Positions 1-10,065 of a stretch of 64,000 nt of DNA are shown here, one piece after another. Position 1 is the first letter of the stretch. Every line of letters begins with the position of its first letter. The notes under the pieces are model-generated. The model was not told the DNA's origin. It was given only the letters and a program-made list of their open reading frames with translations, and did no database searches. Made by a program: the position numbers and the translations under genes. The stretch spans positions 62,001 through 126,000 of the forward strand of contig NZ_JAJLPA010000008.1 in the NCBI RefSeq assembly GCF_025548555.1, in the 5' to 3' direction. Origin of the DNA: Sphingomonas sp. A2-49. Its GTDB lineage: Bacteria; Pseudomonadota; Alphaproteobacteria; Sphingomonadales; Sphingomonadaceae.

Positions 1-264
1 CGCGCGACGCAGGGCGGCGGCGGCGTGCGGATCGCGGTCGACGGCCTGCCGCGCGAATTGACCCGCCGGCTCGCGCGCCGGGCGATCGGCACCGTCATCG
101 CCGAAGCCGGGATCGTCGCGCCCAAATGGAGCGAATCGGCGAATGTCGAGGCGCTGCTCGACGCGCTGGCGGCCGGCCGGCGCGCGACCCAGGCGGGCGT
201 ACTGGTCACGCCGCAGGGGGACGAATGGCGCTTTCGCCCCGCTCCGGCGCGCCGCGCGACCTGA
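1..264 (+). CDS. tilS: tRNA(Ile)-lysidine synthase TilS, C-terminal end (partial)
   Basis: The frame is open from the first base, so the gene starts before the window. Only the last 87 residues are present. TilS makes lysidine at the wobble base of the AUA-reading tRNA-Ile. The N-terminal ATP-pyrophosphatase domain that would prove identity is not in the window. The visible tail is an arginine- and alanine-rich substrate-binding region with motifs such as LLDALAAGRRAT and GVLV, ending in a WRF-type strand. The main support is position: tilS directly precedes ftsH in many alphaproteobacteria. Another ATP-binding protein with a similar tail cannot be excluded. Confidence 0.7.
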   Translation, partial: RATQGGGGVRIAVDGLPRELTRRLARRAIGTVIAEAGIVAPKWSESANVEALLDALAAGRRATQAGVLVTPQGDEWRFRPAPARRAT

Positions 265-385
265 TTCGCGCACCCGCGATTCGCGCGCAAGTCCGATTCG
301 CTGCGGCGTCCGAATGGTCGCTGTCGTCGCTTTCGCCGTCCGGCGCCGCCAAAACGCACGGATTCGCCGTCGGGCGGCCCGAATC
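263..385. promoter_or_regulatory. Cluster of five GANTC sites before ftsH
   Basis: The 183 bp between tilS and ftsH hold no gene. They contain GATTC at 263, 278, 295 and 361 and GAATC at 381. GANTC is the CcrM methylation target in alphaproteobacteria. The spacing suggests a methylation-sensitive promoter, but this is inference and no clear -35/-10 pair stands out. Confidence 0.35.
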
Positions 386-447
386 GGCGGTCTCGTTCCA
401 TTGCCATTAACCTGCGTGTGCTTATCTTGGCCGCCGAAAGGTCTTCC

Positions 448-2415
<1,968 letters not shown>

Positions 2416-2455
2416 TCCGCGGGAAGCGCCCCGCCGGCGCCTGTCGATCGTCCTG

Positions 2456-2488
2456 CATGGGCGGCATTCCTTCGGGATGCCGCCCATG
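2456..2488 (+). terminator. Hairpin terminator after ftsH
   Basis: A perfect 12-bp inverted repeat (CATGGGCGGCAT and its complement) flanks an inner CC/GG pair around a TTCG tetraloop. The following TCCTTTC is only weakly T-rich, so termination may need Rho or be partial. It lies 40 bases after the ftsH stop. Confidence 0.75.
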
Positions 2489-2599
2489 TCCTTTCGGGGC
2501 GGGAGCGCAACGAGCGCGGGGCTATCCCCTTCGCCGGTTCATCGCGCCGTCAGCCACCCGCGCGTATCGCGCGCGCTTTCCCAGCGAAAGTTTGTGGTT

Positions 2600-2968
2600 A
2601 TGTCGCGTAACATGATGATCGCCCTCGCGCTGTCGTTCGGGCTCGCCGCGCCGGCCTCCGCCGCGATGACGGTGGGCACCTTCCTCGCCAAGGCGGCGCC
2701 GTTGCGCGCCAATCCCTTCACCGCGCTGACCAATCCCGATTATCAGGTGCTGAAGGCCGAAGCCGATGCGGCGACGCGCCAGTTGCGTGCCGAGGGCGCG
2801 GCGCGATCCGCCGCCGGCAAGCCGCCGATCGCCTGCATGCCCGAGGGGGAAAAGATCGGCATCCTCCAGATGCTGGGCGGGCTGGACGCATTGTCCGCTG
2901 CGGAAAAGCGGCTGCCGCTGAAGGAGGGGTACGCCCGCGTCCTGGCGCGCACCTATCCGTGCGGCTGA
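2600..2968 (+). CDS. Small secreted protein, Rap1a/Tai-like
   Basis: 122 residues starting at ATG 2600, where a clear Sec signal peptide begins (MSRNMMIALALSFGLAAPASA). An upstream in-frame ATG would add 41 residues with no signal and overlap the ftsH terminator. The C-terminal part has the pattern CMPEG ... ARVLARTYPC, with two cysteines that could form a disulfide. This resembles the Rap1a/Tai domain, first known as periplasmic immunity to type VI amidase effectors but also found in stand-alone secreted proteins. No secretion system is nearby, so an immunity role is not supported here. The match was made by eye. Confidence 0.6.
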   Translation: MSRNMMIALALSFGLAAPASAAMTVGTFLAKAAPLRANPFTALTNPDYQVLKAEADAATRQLRAEGAARSAAGKPPIACMPEGEKIGILQMLGGLDALSAAEKRLPLKEGYARVLARTYPCG

Positions 2969-2977
2969 TCGCCCGGG

Positions 2978-4048
2978 TCAGTCGGTCAGGCCGTGGACCG
3001 TCAGCAGGATGAAGAACGCGAGCAGCGCCGCCCAGGCGAACACCAGCAACGCCACGGTCCGCCACAGCGCGGAGCGTTTGCGCAGCGAATAGGCGCCGCG
3101 CAACTGCCGGAACATGTGCACCGGCGGCAGCAGGAACACCGCGAGCACGATCCAGCCGCTGCCGATCCCGGCCACGCCGAGCAGGCTGAGCGCGATGACC
3201 ATCAGCATCATGAAGGCGAGGCTGTAGGTCACGAAGATCGCATGGTCGTACAGGCCGAACCGGCGCCGCCACAGGAACAGCAGCGCCACGAACGGGGTCG
3301 AGATCGGGATCAGCAGCCAGCTGTACTTATACGCGCTCGATTGCAGCTTGTAGAGCGCCAGCCCGGGGTTCTTGTTCGCTTTCTCGATGCCGTGATCGAG
3401 CGCGGGCCATCCGGTCTTCGCGTCGGTCAGCTTGAATTCGTCGCCGCTCGTGTCGCCGGCCTGCGTCCGCTTCAGGGCCTCGACCGCGGTGCGCAGGTCG
3501 GCGATGTCGCGGTCGGCCTCCTGCGTCGGCTTGCCGCGCGCGGCCAAGTCGGCGCGATGCGCGACGGCGACGTCGAGCGCTTTCTGCGCCTGGTCCGCGC
3601 CGCGCGCGAAGCCGACGATCTTGCTGCTCATCCGCTCGGGCGAAAATGCCTCGGCGATGTCGCCGCCCAGCGCGCTGATGGTCGCGAACATGAGGAAGAC
3701 GGTGAACAGGAACAGCGCCAGCGGCGAGACGAAGCGGGCGCGCTCCCCCGCGACATAGCGCCGGGTCAGGTCGCCCGGTCGCCATACCAACATCGGCAGC
3801 GTCCGCCAGATCTTGCCCTCGAAATGGAATACGCCGTGCGCGATCTCATGCCCGATCGCGCCGACCGAGCGGTGGACGTGCGCACCCTGGCCGCACGCGT
3901 GGCAATGCGCGCCGATCAGCCGCGTCCCGCAATTGAGGCACAGGCCGCCGTGCGCATGCCCGCCGCCTTCCCCCGCATGCGGCTCCACCGTGCGGGCGGC
4001 GAGCGCCCCCGTGATGAAGTCCGCTGCTGCTGTGATATCCCCCGACAT
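2978..4048 (-). CDS. DUF3667-type membrane protein with zinc ribbon
   Basis: 356 residues from ATG 4048; an in-frame upstream start would run into the proA promoter. Near residues 37-55 there is a zinc-ribbon pattern (CLNCG ... CHACGQ) preceded by a His/Gly-rich stretch. It is followed by FHFEGKIWRTLPML and a PGDLTRRYVAGERARFVSPL motif typical of DUF3667. Several hydrophobic segments follow (around FLFTVFLMFATI, LLIPISTPFVALLFL, FVTYSLAFMMLMVIALSLL and the C-terminus), with a soluble coiled-coil-like loop between the first and second. Function is unknown. It is convergent with the gene before it and divergent from proA. Confidence 0.75.
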   Translation of the reverse strand: MSGDITAAADFITGALAARTVEPHAGEGGGHAHGGLCLNCGTRLIGAHCHACGQGAHVHRSVGAIGHEIAHGVFHFEGKIWRTLPMLVWRPGDLTRRYVAGERARFVSPLALFLFTVFLMFATISALGGDIAEAFSPERMSSKIVGFARGADQAQKALDVAVAHRADLAARGKPTQEADRDIADLRTAVEALKRTQAGDTSGDEFKLTDAKTGWPALDHGIEKANKNPGLALYKLQSSAYKYSWLLIPISTPFVALLFLWRRRFGLYDHAIFVTYSLAFMMLMVIALSLLGVAGIGSGWIVLAVFLLPPVHMFRQLRGAYSLRKRSALWRTVALLVFAWAALLAFFILLTVHGLTD

Positions 4049-4095
4049 GGCACCATGCCTAGCAAGCCCGGGATCGTGGCGCGAGGGGGCTCGTC

Positions 4096-5385
4096 GTGCT
4101 AACCTTCGGCATGGCCGATGCTGAGAATCCGACACATTTGATCGCCGACATGGCCCGCCGCGCCCGGATCGCGGCGCGCACGCTCGCCGCGTTGCCGACC
4201 GCGACCAAGGCCGCCGGGCTCCACGCCGGGGCCGCGGCGCTGCGGGCGGCCGAGTCCGCGATCCTCGCGGCGAACGCGCGCGACATGACGGCCGGGGCGG
4301 GGTGCGGGCTGGCGGCGGCGATGCTCGACCGGCTGCGGCTCGACGGGGCCCGCGTCGCCGCGATGGCGGCCGGGGTCGATGCGGTGGCCGCGCTCGCCGA
4401 TCCGGTCGGGCGGACGATCGACCGGAGCGAACGGCCGAACGGCCTGCGGCTGGCCCGCGTACGGGTGCCGATCGGCGTGATCGGCATCATCTATGAATCG
4501 CGCCCCAACGTCACCGCCGACGCGGCGGCTTTGTGCGTGATGGCGGGCAATGCCGCGATCCTGCGCGGCGGGTCGGAGGCGGTGCACAGCAACCGCGCGA
4601 TCCACACCGCGCTGGTCGCGGGCTTCACGGCGGCGGGGCTGCCCGCGGACGCGGTGCAGCTGGTGCCGACGACCGACCGTGCCGCGGTCGGTGCCATGCT
4701 GGTGGCGGACGGCAGCGCGGGCGGCGCCATCGACCTGATCGTGCCACGCGGCGGCAAGAGCCTCGTCGCGCGGGTACAGGCGGAGGCGCGGGTACCGGTG
4801 CTCGCGCATCTCGACGGGATCAACCACGTCTATGTCGACGCCTCCGCCGATGCGGGCATGGCGCGGGCGATCGTGATCGATGCCAAGATGCGCCGTACCG
4901 GCATCTGTGGCGCGATGGAGACGCTGCTGATCGACCGCGATTTCGCCGCGCCGGCCGATCTGGTCACGGCCTTGCGCGACGCGGGGTGCGAGGTGCGCGG
5001 CGATCCGGCGGAGGCGTCGATCGGTCCGATCGTCGTGCCCGCGACCGCGGCGGACTGGGACACCGAATATCTCGACGCGATCGCCTCGGTCGCGCTGGTC
5101 GACGGCGTCGACGGCGCGATGGCGCATATCGCGCGGCACGGCTCGCACCACACCGATGCGATCGTCGCCGATGACGCGGCGGTGGCGGAACGGTTCCTCG
5201 CGGGGGTCGATTCGGCGATCGTGCTGTGGAACGCCTCGACCCAGTTCGCCGACGGCGGCGAATTCGGGCTGGGGGCGGAGATCGGGATCGCGACCGGCCG
5301 CCTGCACGCCCGCGGGCCGGTCGCGCTGGAGGGGCTGACGACCTACAAATGGGTCGGTCGCGGGACGGGGCAGGTGCGCGGTTGA
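4096..5385 (+). CDS. proA: Glutamate-5-semialdehyde dehydrogenase
   Basis: Second step of proline synthesis: NADPH-dependent reduction of gamma-glutamyl phosphate. The protein is colinear with ProA, with the N-terminal [12 protein letters not shown] region, the nucleotide-binding [14 protein letters not shown] segment, the catalytic cysteine in [11 protein letters not shown], and the C-terminal GAEIGIAT and [13 protein letters not shown] motifs. The start is ambiguous. GTG 4096 has GAGGGGG 6 bases upstream. ATG 4111 would give a 424-residue protein of more usual N-terminus but lacks a ribosome site. The partner proB is not in the window. Confidence 0.96.
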   Translation: MLTFGMADAENPTHLIADMARRARIAARTLAALPTATKAAGLHAGAAALRAAESAILAANARDMTAGAGCGLAAAMLDRLRLDGARVAAMAAGVDAVAALADPVGRTIDRSERPNGLRLARVRVPIGVIGIIYESRPNVTADAAALCVMAGNAAILRGGSEAVHSNRAIHTALVAGFTAAGLPADAVQLVPTTDRAAVGAMLVADGSAGGAIDLIVPRGGKSLVARVQAEARVPVLAHLDGINHVYVDASADAGMARAIVIDAKMRRTGICGAMETLLIDRDFAAPADLVTALRDAGCEVRGDPAEASIGPIVVPATAADWDTEYLDAIASVALVDGVDGAMAHIARHGSHHTDAIVADDAAVAERFLAGVDSAIVLWNASTQFADGGEFGLGAEIGIATGRLHARGPVALEGLTTYKWVGRGTGQVRG

Positions 5386-5386
5386 G

Positions 5387-5415
5387 TTGAGAAGCGGTCC
5401 GCTTGCGCCTATACT
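5387..5415 (+). promoter_or_regulatory. parDE promoter with embedded palindrome, leaderless
   Basis: TTGAGA (5387-5392), a 17-bp spacer and TATACT (5410-5415) form a near-consensus sigma-70 promoter. Only 6 bases separate the -10 from the antitoxin ATG at 5422, so transcription should begin at or beside the A of ATG, giving a leaderless mRNA. The spacer holds a palindrome, AAGCGG-T-CCGCTT (5392-5404), a plausible autoregulatory operator for the ribbon-helix-helix antitoxin. Confidence 0.7.
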
Positions 5416-5421
5416 CCGCTC

Positions 5422-5682
5422 ATGGCGAGCCTGTATCCCATTCATACCGAACTCGATGCCGAAACGATGGCGATCGTCGATCGGGTCGCTCGGCGGCGCG
5501 GGATGAGCAGCCAGGCATTCGCGGCGGAGGCGATCCGGCGTGCGGCGGAGAGTGACGACGACTTCGACGCGTTCATCCAGGCCGGCGTGGACGCGCTGGA
5601 TCGGGGCGAGGGTATCGCACATGACCAGGTGATGGCGGAACTCGACGGGATGATCGCCAAGCATCGGGCACGATGCGGATAA
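5422..5682 (+). CDS. ParD-like ribbon-helix-helix antitoxin
   Basis: 86 residues. The N-terminal third fits a ribbon-helix-helix DNA-binding fold: a short strand (TELDAETMAIVDRVA) and two helices (SSQAFAAEAIRRAAE). The acidic C-terminal part (SDDDFDAFIQAGVDALDRGEG ... VMAELDGMIAKHR) resembles toxin-binding tails of ParD/CopG-type antitoxins, where HxxVMAxLDxxIA is common. It overlaps the toxin gene by 10 bases and has its own promoter just upstream. It probably represses that promoter alone or with the toxin. Confidence 0.88.
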   Translation: MASLYPIHTELDAETMAIVDRVARRRGMSSQAFAAEAIRRAAESDDDFDAFIQAGVDALDRGEGIAHDQVMAELDGMIAKHRARCG

Positions 5683-5957
5683 TCTGGTCGCCGCCGGCGC
5701 TGGACGATCTGCGTGGTATCGACGACTGGCTGACGCGGGAGGCCACGCCGGACTTCGCGGTCCGGACGCTGGTGACGATCCGCCACCGTGTCCGGATCCT
5801 CGAAAATTTTCCGCGCGCCGGTCGCCCGATCGAGCGCGACCATCGCATCCTTCGCGTCTACGGCACGCCGTATCTGATCCGGTACAGGATCGCCGATCCG
5901 GTCGCGGAAATCGTTCGTATCCATCACGAGCGCGAAAACTGGCAACTCGATTCATGA
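5673..5957 (+). CDS. ParE/RelE-family toxin
   Basis: 94 residues with the ParE/RelE hallmarks: an N-terminal strand ending in SPPALDDLRGIDDWL, a central helix, NFPRAGRPIERDHRILRVYGTPYLIRYRI, and a C-terminal strand VAEIVRIHHERENW. ParE toxins poison gyrase and RelE toxins cleave mRNA; the sequence alone does not decide between them. The start overlaps the antitoxin by 10 bases. The toxin stop TGA lies inside the ATGA that starts nadD, so the essential downstream gene may be translationally coupled to the pair. Confidence 0.9.
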   Translation: MRIIWSPPALDDLRGIDDWLTREATPDFAVRTLVTIRHRVRILENFPRAGRPIERDHRILRVYGTPYLIRYRIADPVAEIVRIHHERENWQLDS

Positions 5958-6562
5958 CCCCCACCGGCCTGCTCGGCGGTTCGTTCAATCCGGCGCATCG
6001 CGGGCATCGCGGGATCACGCTGGCGGCGATCCGCGCGCTCGACCTGGACGAGGCGTGGTGGCTGGTGTCGCCGGGCAATCCGCTGAAAAGCGGCGCGCGC
6101 GACATGGCGCCGCTGGCCGCGCGGCTCGCCTCGGCGCGGGCGATGGCGCGGCGGGCGCCGATCCGCGCGACCGCGATCGAGGCGCGGATGCACACCCGCT
6201 ACACGTTCGACACGCTGCGCGCGCTGCGCCGCCGATACCCGCGTCGGCAGTTCGTCTGGCTGATGGGGGCGGACAATCTGGCGCAGTTCCACCGCTGGCG
6301 CGGGTGGCGCGATATCGCGCGCACGATGCCGATTGCGGTGATCGCGCGTCCGGGGTATGAGCGACAGGCCCGCGCGAGTGTCGCGATGGGTTGGCTGCGA
6401 CGCTTCCAACGGCCCGCAAGCCATGCGAAGCATTGGACGACGTGGAGTTTGCCGGCACTCGTGCTGTTGCGCTTCCGCCCCGACCCGACCTCCGCGACCG
6501 CGGCCCGAGCGGCCGATCCCGACTGGCACCGGCACGTCGCCGTTCCAGCAACCCAGGAGTGA
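5954..6562 (+). CDS. nadD: Nicotinate-nucleotide adenylyltransferase
   Basis: Makes nicotinate adenine dinucleotide from NaMN and ATP, a required step of NAD synthesis. The 202-residue protein begins with the nucleotidyltransferase signature GGSFNPAHRGHRG (residues 8-20), followed by WWLVSPGNPLK, the substrate-site segment YTFDTLRALRRRYP and the LMGADNLAQFHRW motif. The tail is basic. It starts within the parE stop and is followed after two bases by the TTG of rsfS. The nadD-rsfS-rlmH order is a common cassette. Confidence 0.95.
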   Translation: MTPTGLLGGSFNPAHRGHRGITLAAIRALDLDEAWWLVSPGNPLKSGARDMAPLAARLASARAMARRAPIRATAIEARMHTRYTFDTLRALRRRYPRRQFVWLMGADNLAQFHRWRGWRDIARTMPIAVIARPGYERQARASVAMGWLRRFQRPASHAKHWTTWSLPALVLLRFRPDPTSATAARAADPDWHRHVAVPATQE

Positions 6563-6564
6563 CC

Positions 6565-6975
6565 TTGGCGAGTAACCCACAAGCCGTGCGACCGGCCGAC
6601 CCGGCCGAAGTCGAGGCTTTGCATCGGCTCATCATGGCGTCGCTCGACGACGACCAGGCCGAGGAGGTCATCACGATCCCGCTCGCCGGCAAATCGTCGA
6701 TCGCCGATCACATGGTGATCGCAAGCGGACGGTCGACGCGTCAGGTCGCGTCGATGGCGCACAAGCTGGCCGAGAAGATCAAGGCGGAATTCGGCCGCAG
6801 CGTCCGGATCGAGGGCCTGCAGACCGCCGACTGGGTGCTGATCGACGCGAACGACGTCATCGTCCACCTGTTCCGGCCCGAGGTCCGCACCTTCTACAAC
6901 CTGGAACGGATGTGGCAGTTCGGCGATACCGTGTCGTCGTCGCTGAAGCCGCTGCCGCCCGCTACCGAGGCCTGA
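6565..6975 (+). CDS. rsfS: Ribosomal silencing factor RsfS
   Basis: 136 residues of the RsfS/Iojap family, which binds uL14 on the large subunit and blocks subunit joining when nutrients are short. Conserved stretches include DDQAEEVITIPL, GKSSIADHMVIASGRSTRQV, WVLIDANDVIVHLF and the terminal RTFYNLERMW. The start is TTG 6565, with CAGGAG five bases upstream that overlaps the nadD end. The next ATG at 6634 would remove the first helix. Confidence 0.94.
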   Translation: MASNPQAVRPADPAEVEALHRLIMASLDDDQAEEVITIPLAGKSSIADHMVIASGRSTRQVASMAHKLAEKIKAEFGRSVRIEGLQTADWVLIDANDVIVHLFRPEVRTFYNLERMWQFGDTVSSSLKPLPPATEA

Positions 6976-6976
6976 C

Positions 6977-7399
6977 ATCCTCCTCCACATCGTCGCGCGC
7001 GGGCGGATCGGGCGTTCGCCCGAGGGCGAACTCGTCGACCGCTATCTGAAGCGGATCGGCTGGCCGACGCGCGTCACCGAACTGCCCGATACCGGCGGCA
7101 AGCCGCCAGCGCTCGACGGGCAGACGATCCGCGTGATGCTCGATGAAAAGGGCGAGGTGCTGGGATCGGTCGACTTCGCGCGCCGGCTGGAACGCTGGCG
7201 CGACACCGGCACGCGCGAGGTGCGGTTCCTGATCGGGGCCGCGGACGGCTTCGGCGACGCCGAGCGGGCGGAGGCGGACCTGCTGCTGTCGTTCGGTCGC
7301 GCGACCTGGCCGCACATGCTGGCGCGCGCGATGCTGGCCGAGCAGCTGTTCCGCGCGACGGCGATCCTCGCGGGCCATCCCTATCATCGGGAAGGGTGA
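6977..7399 (+). CDS. rlmH: 23S rRNA (pseudouridine-1915-N3)-methyltransferase RlmH, ATC start
   Basis: SPOUT methyltransferase that methylates pseudouridine 1915 in helix 69. Reading from 6977 gives 140 residues with the family N-terminus (LLHIVARGRIGRSPEGEL), the S-adenosylmethionine knot region RFLIGAADGFGD and the C-terminal ending RATAILAGHPYHRE. Between the preceding in-frame stop (6944) and this N-terminus there is no ATG, GTG or TTG. The codon at the expected start is ATC, with GAGG six bases before it. The next ATG is 7133 and would lose about 52 residues. Either ATC is used as start or the base is a sequencing error for ATG. Confidence 0.9.
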   Translation: MLLHIVARGRIGRSPEGELVDRYLKRIGWPTRVTELPDTGGKPPALDGQTIRVMLDEKGEVLGSVDFARRLERWRDTGTREVRFLIGAADGFGDAERAEADLLLSFGRATWPHMLARAMLAEQLFRATAILAGHPYHREG

Positions 7400-7400
7400 G

Positions 7401-8612
7401 ATGACCGCAATCGCGTCCCCGCCTTTCGCCGCAGCGCCCCGCCGACGGGAACGACGGACGGCCCTGCTGGTCGTCGCGGCGCTCGCCCTGACGCTCCCCC
7501 CCGCACAGGGGCAGACGCTCCCCGATCAGCGCCAGCGCCTCGTCAGTGCCAAGCGCGCCGCCGCGCTCGCCGGCCGACGTGCCGCCGATCTCGCGCGCCG
7601 CGCCGCGGCCGAACGCGATGCCGCGGACAAGGCGCGCGCGGAGGAAGCCGCGCTCGCGGCGCGGGTGACGGCGGCCGAGGCCAATCTTGCCGCGGCGCAG
7701 GCGCGCCAGGCGATCGTCGCGCGGCTGCTCGCCGACCAGCGGGCGACGCTGGGCCGGGCGCAGGCGCCGGTCGCACGGCTGCTGGCTGCGCTGACCGCGC
7801 TCGCCCGCCGCCCGACGATCGTGGCGATCGCGCAACCCGGTTCGGTGGACGACCTCGTCCACGTCCGTGCGGTCCTCGGCGGCACGCTGCCGGTCGTCCA
7901 TGCGCGGACGCAGGCGGTGCGCGACGCGATCGCGCGCAGCCGCACGCTCCAGGCCGATGCGCGGCTCGCCGCCGCGGCACTGCGCGACGGGCGGGCGCGG
8001 CTGGAGGCGGACCGCACCGCGCTCGCCCGCCTGGAGGCGACGCACCGCCGCCGCGCGCAGGCACTGGGGCGCGGCGCGATGAGCGAATCGGACCGCGCGC
8101 TGGCGCTCGGCGAACGTGCCCGCGATCTCGTCGATTCGCTCGACGAGCGCGATATCGCGCAGGCGACCGCCGCCGATCTCGGCCGCCTCCCGGGCCCGTC
8201 GCCGCGGCCGCTGGCGCCCGGCGCGACGATGCCGCCGCCGCCGCTGCGGGGCGCCTATCGCCTGCCGGTGCGCGGTCGCCTCGTCACCGGGCTCGACGAA
8301 CTGTCCGATGCGGGCATCCGGTCGCGCGGGCTGACCTTTGCGGTCGCGGCGGACGCGCCGGTGGTCGCCCCCGCCGCGGGCCGGGTGCGCTACGCGCGCG
8401 TGTTCCGCGGCTTCGGCACGATCGTCATCCTCGATCACGGCGACGGCTGGACCAGCCTCGTCACCGGCCTTGCGACCGCCGACGTCGCGGCGGGGCAGCG
8501 GATCGCCGCCGGGACGCCGATCGGCCGGGCGGGGACGGGCGACGATCCGCGCGTCACGGTCGAACTGCGTCGTCGCGGCCGGCCGATGGACATCGCCGCG
8601 CTGCTCGGCTGA
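7401..8612 (+). CDS. EnvC-like murein hydrolase activator (degenerate LytM domain)
   Basis: 403 residues. An N-terminal hydrophobic signal (TALLVVAALALTLPPAQGQ) is followed by a long Ala/Arg-rich coiled coil (about residues 40-270, with heptad-like runs) and a C-terminal LytM/M23 fold (about 285-403). The zinc ligands of active M23 enzymes are gone: the first motif reads RGLTFAV instead of H-x3-D and the last reads VTVELRR instead of H-x-H. That is typical of EnvC, which activates amidases at the septum instead of cutting peptidoglycan. It starts one base after the rlmH stop. Confidence 0.88.
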   Translation: MTAIASPPFAAAPRRRERRTALLVVAALALTLPPAQGQTLPDQRQRLVSAKRAAALAGRRAADLARRAAAERDAADKARAEEAALAARVTAAEANLAAAQARQAIVARLLADQRATLGRAQAPVARLLAALTALARRPTIVAIAQPGSVDDLVHVRAVLGGTLPVVHARTQAVRDAIARSRTLQADARLAAAALRDGRARLEADRTALARLEATHRRRAQALGRGAMSESDRALALGERARDLVDSLDERDIAQATAADLGRLPGPSPRPLAPGATMPPPPLRGAYRLPVRGRLVTGLDELSDAGIRSRGLTFAVAADAPVVAPAAGRVRYARVFRGFGTIVILDHGDGWTSLVTGLATADVAAGQRIAAGTPIGRAGTGDDPRVTVELRRRGRPMDIAALLG

Positions 8613-8715
8613 ACCGGCGGACGCGTGCGTCAGCGCGCGTTCAGCGTCGGTGCGCTTTGCTGTTCCCCGAGAATAGAGCTAAACGTACCGGGTTTTCCCG
8701 CCTTCAGGATGTTCG

Positions 8716-10065
8716 ATGGCCCGTCCGCTGCTTACCGCGACCGCAATCCTCGGCTCGCTGTCCCTGATCCCGCTCGCGACGGAGGCGATGGCGGCGGTGG
8801 ATACCGACACCTATCGCGAATTCGACCAGTTCCTCGACGTGTTCAACCGGATCAAGGCGGATTACGTCGATAAGGTCGACGACCAGAAGCTCATCAAGGG
8901 CGCGATCGCGGGCATGCTGGCGAGCCTCGATCCGCATTCCAGCTATGTCGACGCGCTCGACTACGACAATCTGCGCATCCAGACCGAGGGCAATTACGGC
9001 GGCCTCGGCCTGACCGTCCAGATGGAGGACGGCGCGGTCAAGGTGGTGGCGCCGCAGGAGGATACGCCCGCCTGGCGCGCCGGCGTCAAGTCGGGCGACT
9101 ATATCACGCACATCGACGGCAAGCTGATCTATGGCGAGACGCTGGACGAGGCGATCGGGCTGATGCGCGGCAAGCCGGGCACCAAGATCAGCCTGACATT
9201 GGTGCGCCCCGGCCAGGACAAGCCGGTCGAGGTGACGATGAACCGCGAAATCATCGTCCAGAAGCCGGTGAAGTGGGAGGTGCGCGGCCAGGTCGGCTAT
9301 ATCAACATCAACACCTTCTCCGAAAGCACGGGCGCGGACACGCGCGCCGCGATCATGGCGATCGACAAGAGCCTGGGGCACCGCCCGCTCGGCTATGTCG
9401 TCGACCTGCGCGACAACGGCGGTGGCCTGTTGACGCAGGCGATCGCGGTCAGCGACGCGTTCCTCGACCATGGCGAGATCGTGTCGCAGCGCGGCCGCGA
9501 AAAGAGCGACATCGAACGCTATTTCGCCAAGTCCGGCGACGACGCGCACGGCCTGCCGGTGGTCGTTCTGACCAACCCCGGCACCGCGTCTGCATCCGAG
9601 ATCGTCGCCGGCGCATTGCAGGACCATCACCGCGCGCTGGTGATGGGCGAACGCAGCTTCGGCAAGGGATCAGTACAGACCCTGCTCCAGCTCGGCCCGC
9701 AGACCGCGCTGCGCCTGACCACGGCGCGCTATTACACGCCGTCGGGGCGCAGCGTGCAGGAAGGCGGGATCGAACCCGACATCCGCGTGCCGCAGATCAG
9801 CGATCCCGACTTCAAGACGCGCCCGGTGTTCCGCGAGGCCGACCTGCGCCGCCACCTCATCAACGAGGTGAAGGCCGACAACAAGGTGCTCGAGGAGGAC
9901 GTCAAGGACGATCCCCGCTTCGCGATGACCGCGGAGCAGCTGAAGAAACAGGGCATCGACGACTTCCAGCTCTATTATGCGCTGAAGACCGTCGCGCGAT
10001 TGGGCGGGCCGGTACAGGTCGCCGCCGCGACCCGGCCGGTGCCGTCGGCGACGAAGCCCAAGTGA
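8716..10065 (+). CDS. ctpA: Carboxy-terminal processing protease, S41 family
   Basis: 449-residue periplasmic serine protease that trims C-termini of envelope proteins. A signal peptide (MARPLLTATAILGSL ... AMAA) precedes the N-terminal helical region (DTYREFDQFLDVFNRIKADYVD), the S41 cap motif LDPHSSYVD, a PDZ domain (about residues 85-165, GLGLTVQMEDG ... SGDYITHIDG) and the protease core. The Ser-Lys dyad is visible in GTASASEIVAGAL (Ser) and RSFGKGSVQ (Lys). The tail after about residue 370 is charged. The genes before it on the same strand suggest a joint role in cell-wall turnover. Confidence 0.95.
   Translation: MARPLLTATAILGSLSLIPLATEAMAAVDTDTYREFDQFLDVFNRIKADYVDKVDDQKLIKGAIAGMLASLDPHSSYVDALDYDNLRIQTEGNYGGLGLTVQMEDGAVKVVAPQEDTPAWRAGVKSGDYITHIDGKLIYGETLDEAIGLMRGKPGTKISLTLVRPGQDKPVEVTMNREIIVQKPVKWEVRGQVGYININTFSESTGADTRAAIMAIDKSLGHRPLGYVVDLRDNGGGLLTQAIAVSDAFLDHGEIVSQRGREKSDIERYFAKSGDDAHGLPVVVLTNPGTASASEIVAGALQDHHRALVMGERSFGKGSVQTLLQLGPQTALRLTTARYYTPSGRSVQEGGIEPDIRVPQISDPDFKTRPVFREADLRRHLINEVKADNKVLEEDVKDDPRFAMTAEQLKKQGIDDFQLYYALKTVARLGGPVQVAAATRPVPSATKPK

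Noticed and set aside
2993..4102. A 369-codon frame opposite the DUF3667 gene
   Set aside because: Arg/Gln-rich shadow; the minus strand shows membrane helices and a zinc ribbon.
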